DNA of 64,000 nt, taken from Cephalopachus bancanus. Taxonomy: Eukaryota; Chordata; Mammalia; Primates; Tarsiidae. This document shows, one piece after another, positions 61,406 through 64,000 of this stretch. Numbering within the stretch: the stretch's first letter is position 1; every line of letters starts with the position of its first letter. The stretch lies in assembly GCA_027257055.1 (NCBI GenBank), contig JAPVLO010000570.1:2122001-2186000 (forward strand), read 5' to 3'. A model generated the notes under the pieces. The model was not told the origin of the DNA. It was given only the letters and a program-made list of their open reading frames with translations, and searched no databases. A program made the position numbers and the translations under genes.

Positions 61406-63370
61406 CCAAGCCATTTGTGACATAAACCATATATTTTCAATTTTTTGAAATCTTAGATTTTAAGGTAGAAGTACTAGACTAAGAGGCCTCTAATGCCTCT
61501 AAAGCCTGAGTAAGCTTGTTGAAAAAGAGCTTCTTCAAATAGCGAGACCTAAGAAATTTAAAACAGAATGAATTAAACTTTATAGCTTTCAAAGTGAAAT
61601 GTTAACAGCTGGCAGTCATGTGGCTCATCCTATGGAAGTCGAGGAAGCATCAGGCTGCTTACTCTTGCAAGCAACCTGCCTGAAAGTGATCATGAGAACG
61701 GTCAGAATTACACTGAAATGTTTACAGTGGAAAAATACAAAGAGTAATCAGCTATGTTGAAATAAAGTTAGTAGGCTTGAGTTCTGACAAATGGAAGGAC
61801 ACAAAGAAGCACTTAGAAAACATAGATTTGGTAAAGATTACTCAGCCAACTAATGTGCATACTTCTAATGCCTGGATATACTTTTTCAGTGATATTAGAT
61901 ATTTTTCAGCAATATTAGGATCCTATAGGACATTTGAAGTAAATAGCATATTTCCTTTATCAGCATTCCTTAAAAAAGTTAGGAAGCCATAAAATAGGTC
62001 AAGGGCAAACAGGGTAACAACACTAAATTAAATAAAATAAATTATGACCCAGAATCAAGTAGAAAGAAAGAGAGCCAGTTTATAAAATTGAAACATTAAA
62101 TGAGAAATACAGAATCTTTCGTGCTAGATTGATATATAATATTGATGTACAATGGAAGAAAATAATACTAGCACAGTGTATGAAAAATGAACTGAGTAAT
62201 GGTACCTATGTGTAAGGTTACTAGAAATTGTCTTCATTTAAAAGCAGAGTTTGTTTTACATTGATGGAGCACTTTGCTACCGCAGTTGATAGAGTGAGGC
62301 TTAACAAATTTCTTTGTGAACCTAAAGTCATTTTTGGAAATGTTCTCTATCTGAACCTCATACATTTTTGGCATTAAAGTTATTTAGTATTTTGCAGTAT
62401 TTTGTCAAAAACCATATCATTCAGCTTTGTAAAATGCATTTCTACTAAAAGGCAACAGCAATATCTTAGGCAACATTAGAAAGTAATATTTGAAATATAT
62501 TGGGTGACTTGATAACGACTTAATCTTAATGTTCTATGATTTATAAGTCTCTTCATGTGGTGACAGCTTTCAAATGATGTTTTCAGTACACTAACTGTAT
62601 TATGGTACAAGATGGAGGCAACAGATACTAACTTATTCACTATTTTATGGATTAGCATTTGCAATTGCAGGTTCTAAACTGCTATTACTAGGGCAAAGAA
62701 TGTGCAAATGCAGTGGATTAGGTTAATGTTACAAGTTTAGCATCAACTCTTAGTTAAAACCACCAATCAATCTGAGAGAAGAGATAGCCTAGACTGCAAG
62801 GGTGGCAAATTTTTTAGTGCAACCACTCCAAGAGTACACTACTGTATAGTTAAACAGCCTGTTTTGTAAAATGAGTAGGAAAAAATCTACTGAGGATGGG
62901 GGTCCTTTGTTCCTTGTGGGCTCAGAAGAGTTTTGGAAATGCTAATAAATATCAGCTTTTTTTCCACATCTCTCAGCTCTTTACCACTCACCTCTGGCAT
63001 GCTGGGCAGAGACTTAATCACTTTACATTCTATATGATCCTAATTCTGAGTCACTGTCTCAGATCTCAGTAGCATATATTTATGCTATGGATCAAGTGTA
63101 GCTTTAAGAGCAGGAAGTAACTCAGGGATTTTCACAACAGGTGAGCTGTATTCCAAAGTGCTGGCCTGTAAGTGGAATCTAAACTAGAAATTGATCCCTT
63201 AGGGCCTTAATGCTTCCCATAACTATGCTGGAAAATTTAGCTGAAAGAAAAAAATTGATCTCTTAATAATCCATGAAAATAGTCTTTAATATAAAATGTT
63301 GTCACTCTAGGCAATTAAACAAGACTTAAAAGGTGAATTTAGCAAGTGATGGTATTCCCCAAAATAGTGT
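61406..63370. other. Intron next to the DACH2 exon, no recognised element
   Basis: Repeat-poor, about 2 kb. No additional exon with good splice sites and a convincing frame was recognised. Confidence 0.45.
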
Positions 63371-63407
63371 ATTTTAACCTGATCTGTGTTTGTCTGTTTT
63401 TCAGCAG
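63371..63407 (+). promoter_or_regulatory. Splice acceptor region with tandem NAGNAG site
   Basis: A T-rich tract (tgtttgtctgttttt) leads to tcag|cag, so cleavage can follow position 63404 or 63407. The frame is the same either way; the choice adds or removes one Ser codon. A possible branch point, ttaac, lies about 30 bases upstream near 63374-63378. Confidence 0.75.
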
Positions 63408-63520
63408 TTCAAGGCCTGGCAGGCCCCCTAAGCGTTCTTTGGGAGTGTTGCAGGACAATGCCCGTCTTCTGCCCCATGCAGTCCCAGGCCTCTTATCACC
63501 AGGACTTATCACTCCGACAG
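63405..63520 (+). CDS. DACH2: Internal coding exon of DACH2 (dachshund-family transcriptional co-regulator)
   Basis: This 116-nt exon encodes about 38 residues, including RPGRPPKRS and then VPGLLSPGLITPT; the reading frame is open throughout. These stretches match my memory of DACH2, in the linker just after the N-terminal Ski/Sno/Dac (Dachbox-N) domain; DACH1 has a different sequence after RPGRPPKR. Dachshund proteins are nuclear co-regulators acting with Six and Eya proteins in eye, muscle and limb development. The RPGRPPKR run is basic and resembles an AT-hook or nuclear localisation segment, which is an inference. The exon starts one nucleotide before a codon boundary and ends one nucleotide into a codon (probably Gly). 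A pyrimidine-rich tract ending in tcagcag precedes it, and gtaata follows. No other exon of the gene is visible in the window, so the upstream intron exceeds 63 kb. Exon number and isoform use cannot be read from this sequence. Confidence 0.9.
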
Positions 63521-63526
63521 GTAATA
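63519..63526 (+). promoter_or_regulatory. Splice donor of the DACH2 exon
   Basis: The sequence ag|gtaata at the 3' edge of the conserved reading frame is a good match to the U1 donor consensus. Codon phase leaves one G on the exon side. Confidence 0.85.
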
Positions 63527-64000
63527 AAACCCCTCCAATGATCATTCTTGTCTCTTAATACTGCCCAGCATTTGGAATAAACTAATACTGATCTAACTAT
63601 CTTGTTCTTCGGAGCTTTTCAAGCTCTACTAGAAGTTACATTATATATTTTTTTGTATTAGTGAAAACAAGTTTTGTTACTTGAGTGACTCAAATCAAAT
63701 GGACGTGTTTAAAGTATAATTGTTATATCCTTGAAGAAAATTCTTTTCAAGGCCTTATTGTTTGTATGCATATGGGGACAAGGATTGTGACACTGACCAA
63801 AATAGCATCATTTCAAAGCATCCTATAGGATGCAACATACCTGCTTACTTGTATGTTTCAGTAATACTCTTTTTTTTGTTTGCTTTCAGGGCTTCTGGGC
63901 ATCCATGTATGTTTTCCAAGTTACTACTTAAGGTTAATAAGTAGAAGGAAAATGCATCCCTGGTAGAGAAGCTTTATGTTTAGATAAAAAAGTTGTAGGT
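63521..64000 (+). other. DACH2: Start of the following DACH2 intron
   Basis: Begins with gtaataaaac. No second exon is seen before the window end. Confidence 0.75.

Larger units (their letters stand above)
1..63404 (+). other. DACH2: Upstream intron of DACH2 (partial, more than 63 kb)
   Basis: No further exon with plausible splice sites and a conserved reading frame was recognised before 63405. The interval is AT-rich and dominated by L1, Alu, MIR, L2 and microsatellites, as expected of a giant intron on a mammalian X chromosome. It is intronic by inference, because only the exon at its right edge anchors it. Confidence 0.8.

Noticed and set aside
63825..63935. A second exon after a good polypyrimidine tract (tttttttgtttgctttcag)
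   Set aside because: No GT donor with an in-frame body follows, and the sequence does not match the expected continuation of the dachshund protein. It may be a cryptic acceptor.
1..64000. CRISPR array, bacterial operons, tRNA or rRNA genes
   Set aside because: Periodic repeats are microsatellites or one tandem duplication. No tRNA cloverleaf or rRNA segment was recognised, and the window is plainly mammalian.

Overview
This window looks like primate X-chromosome DNA lying almost entirely inside one very large intron. The only protein-coding exon I can support sits at the right edge (63405-63520, + strand). It has a polypyrimidine tract and AG acceptor, a 116-nt body and an AG|GT donor. Its product, with the RPGRPPKRS and VPGLLSPGLITPT stretches, matches what I remember of the vertebrate dachshund-family co-regulator DACH2 (X-linked in mammals) better than its paralogue DACH1. 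Everything to the left is then upstream intron of more than 63 kb; 63521-64000 is the start of the next intron.

The organism is a primate. Dimeric 7SL-derived Alu elements are abundant, but most are not the human J/S/Y type. They end in 'gagactccaactc' before the A-tail, have 'cctcatctctacaataaatc' in the left arm, and many have short target-site duplications (TSDs). Galago/loris tRNA-derived SINEs and the usual lemur Alu form are absent. I therefore favour a tarsier, as an inference from memory of SINE families. One copy (23995-24295) is the older, shared AluJ-like type.

Layout. 1-11.9 kb is a nearly continuous L1 pile-up: inverted and internally deleted fragments to 4.1 kb, then older antisense L1 to 11.9 kb, interrupted by three Alus and a mariner-derived element. 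12-25.4 kb is mostly AT-rich intron with L2, Alus, microsatellites, an L1 3' end, a second mariner copy and an AluJ. 25.4-32.3 kb is an old MaLR-like LTR split by two antisense L1 insertions, one nearly full length (about 6.25 kb, with 5'UTR, decayed ORF1 and ORF2). 33-42 kb holds a U6 snRNA pseudogene, MIRs, a twin-primed L1 with a 14-bp TSD, an L1 inside a MIR, and a possible retrocopied 3' end. 42-61 kb holds Alus, a small terminal-inverted-repeat (TIR) element, a (CCTT)n tract, a recent 291-bp tandem duplication, an antisense LTR remnant, L2, and a third mariner copy. 61-63.4 kb is plain intron leading to the exon.

There is no prokaryotic content, no CRISPR array and no operon. Apart from the exon, all long reading frames belong to decayed transposons or Alu antisense frames. 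The most notable material is a family of internally deleted mariner elements (three copies), a second TIR element, the lineage-specific Alu subfamily, the nested LTR/L1 locus, and two intronic stretches with octamer-type motifs that could be regulatory.
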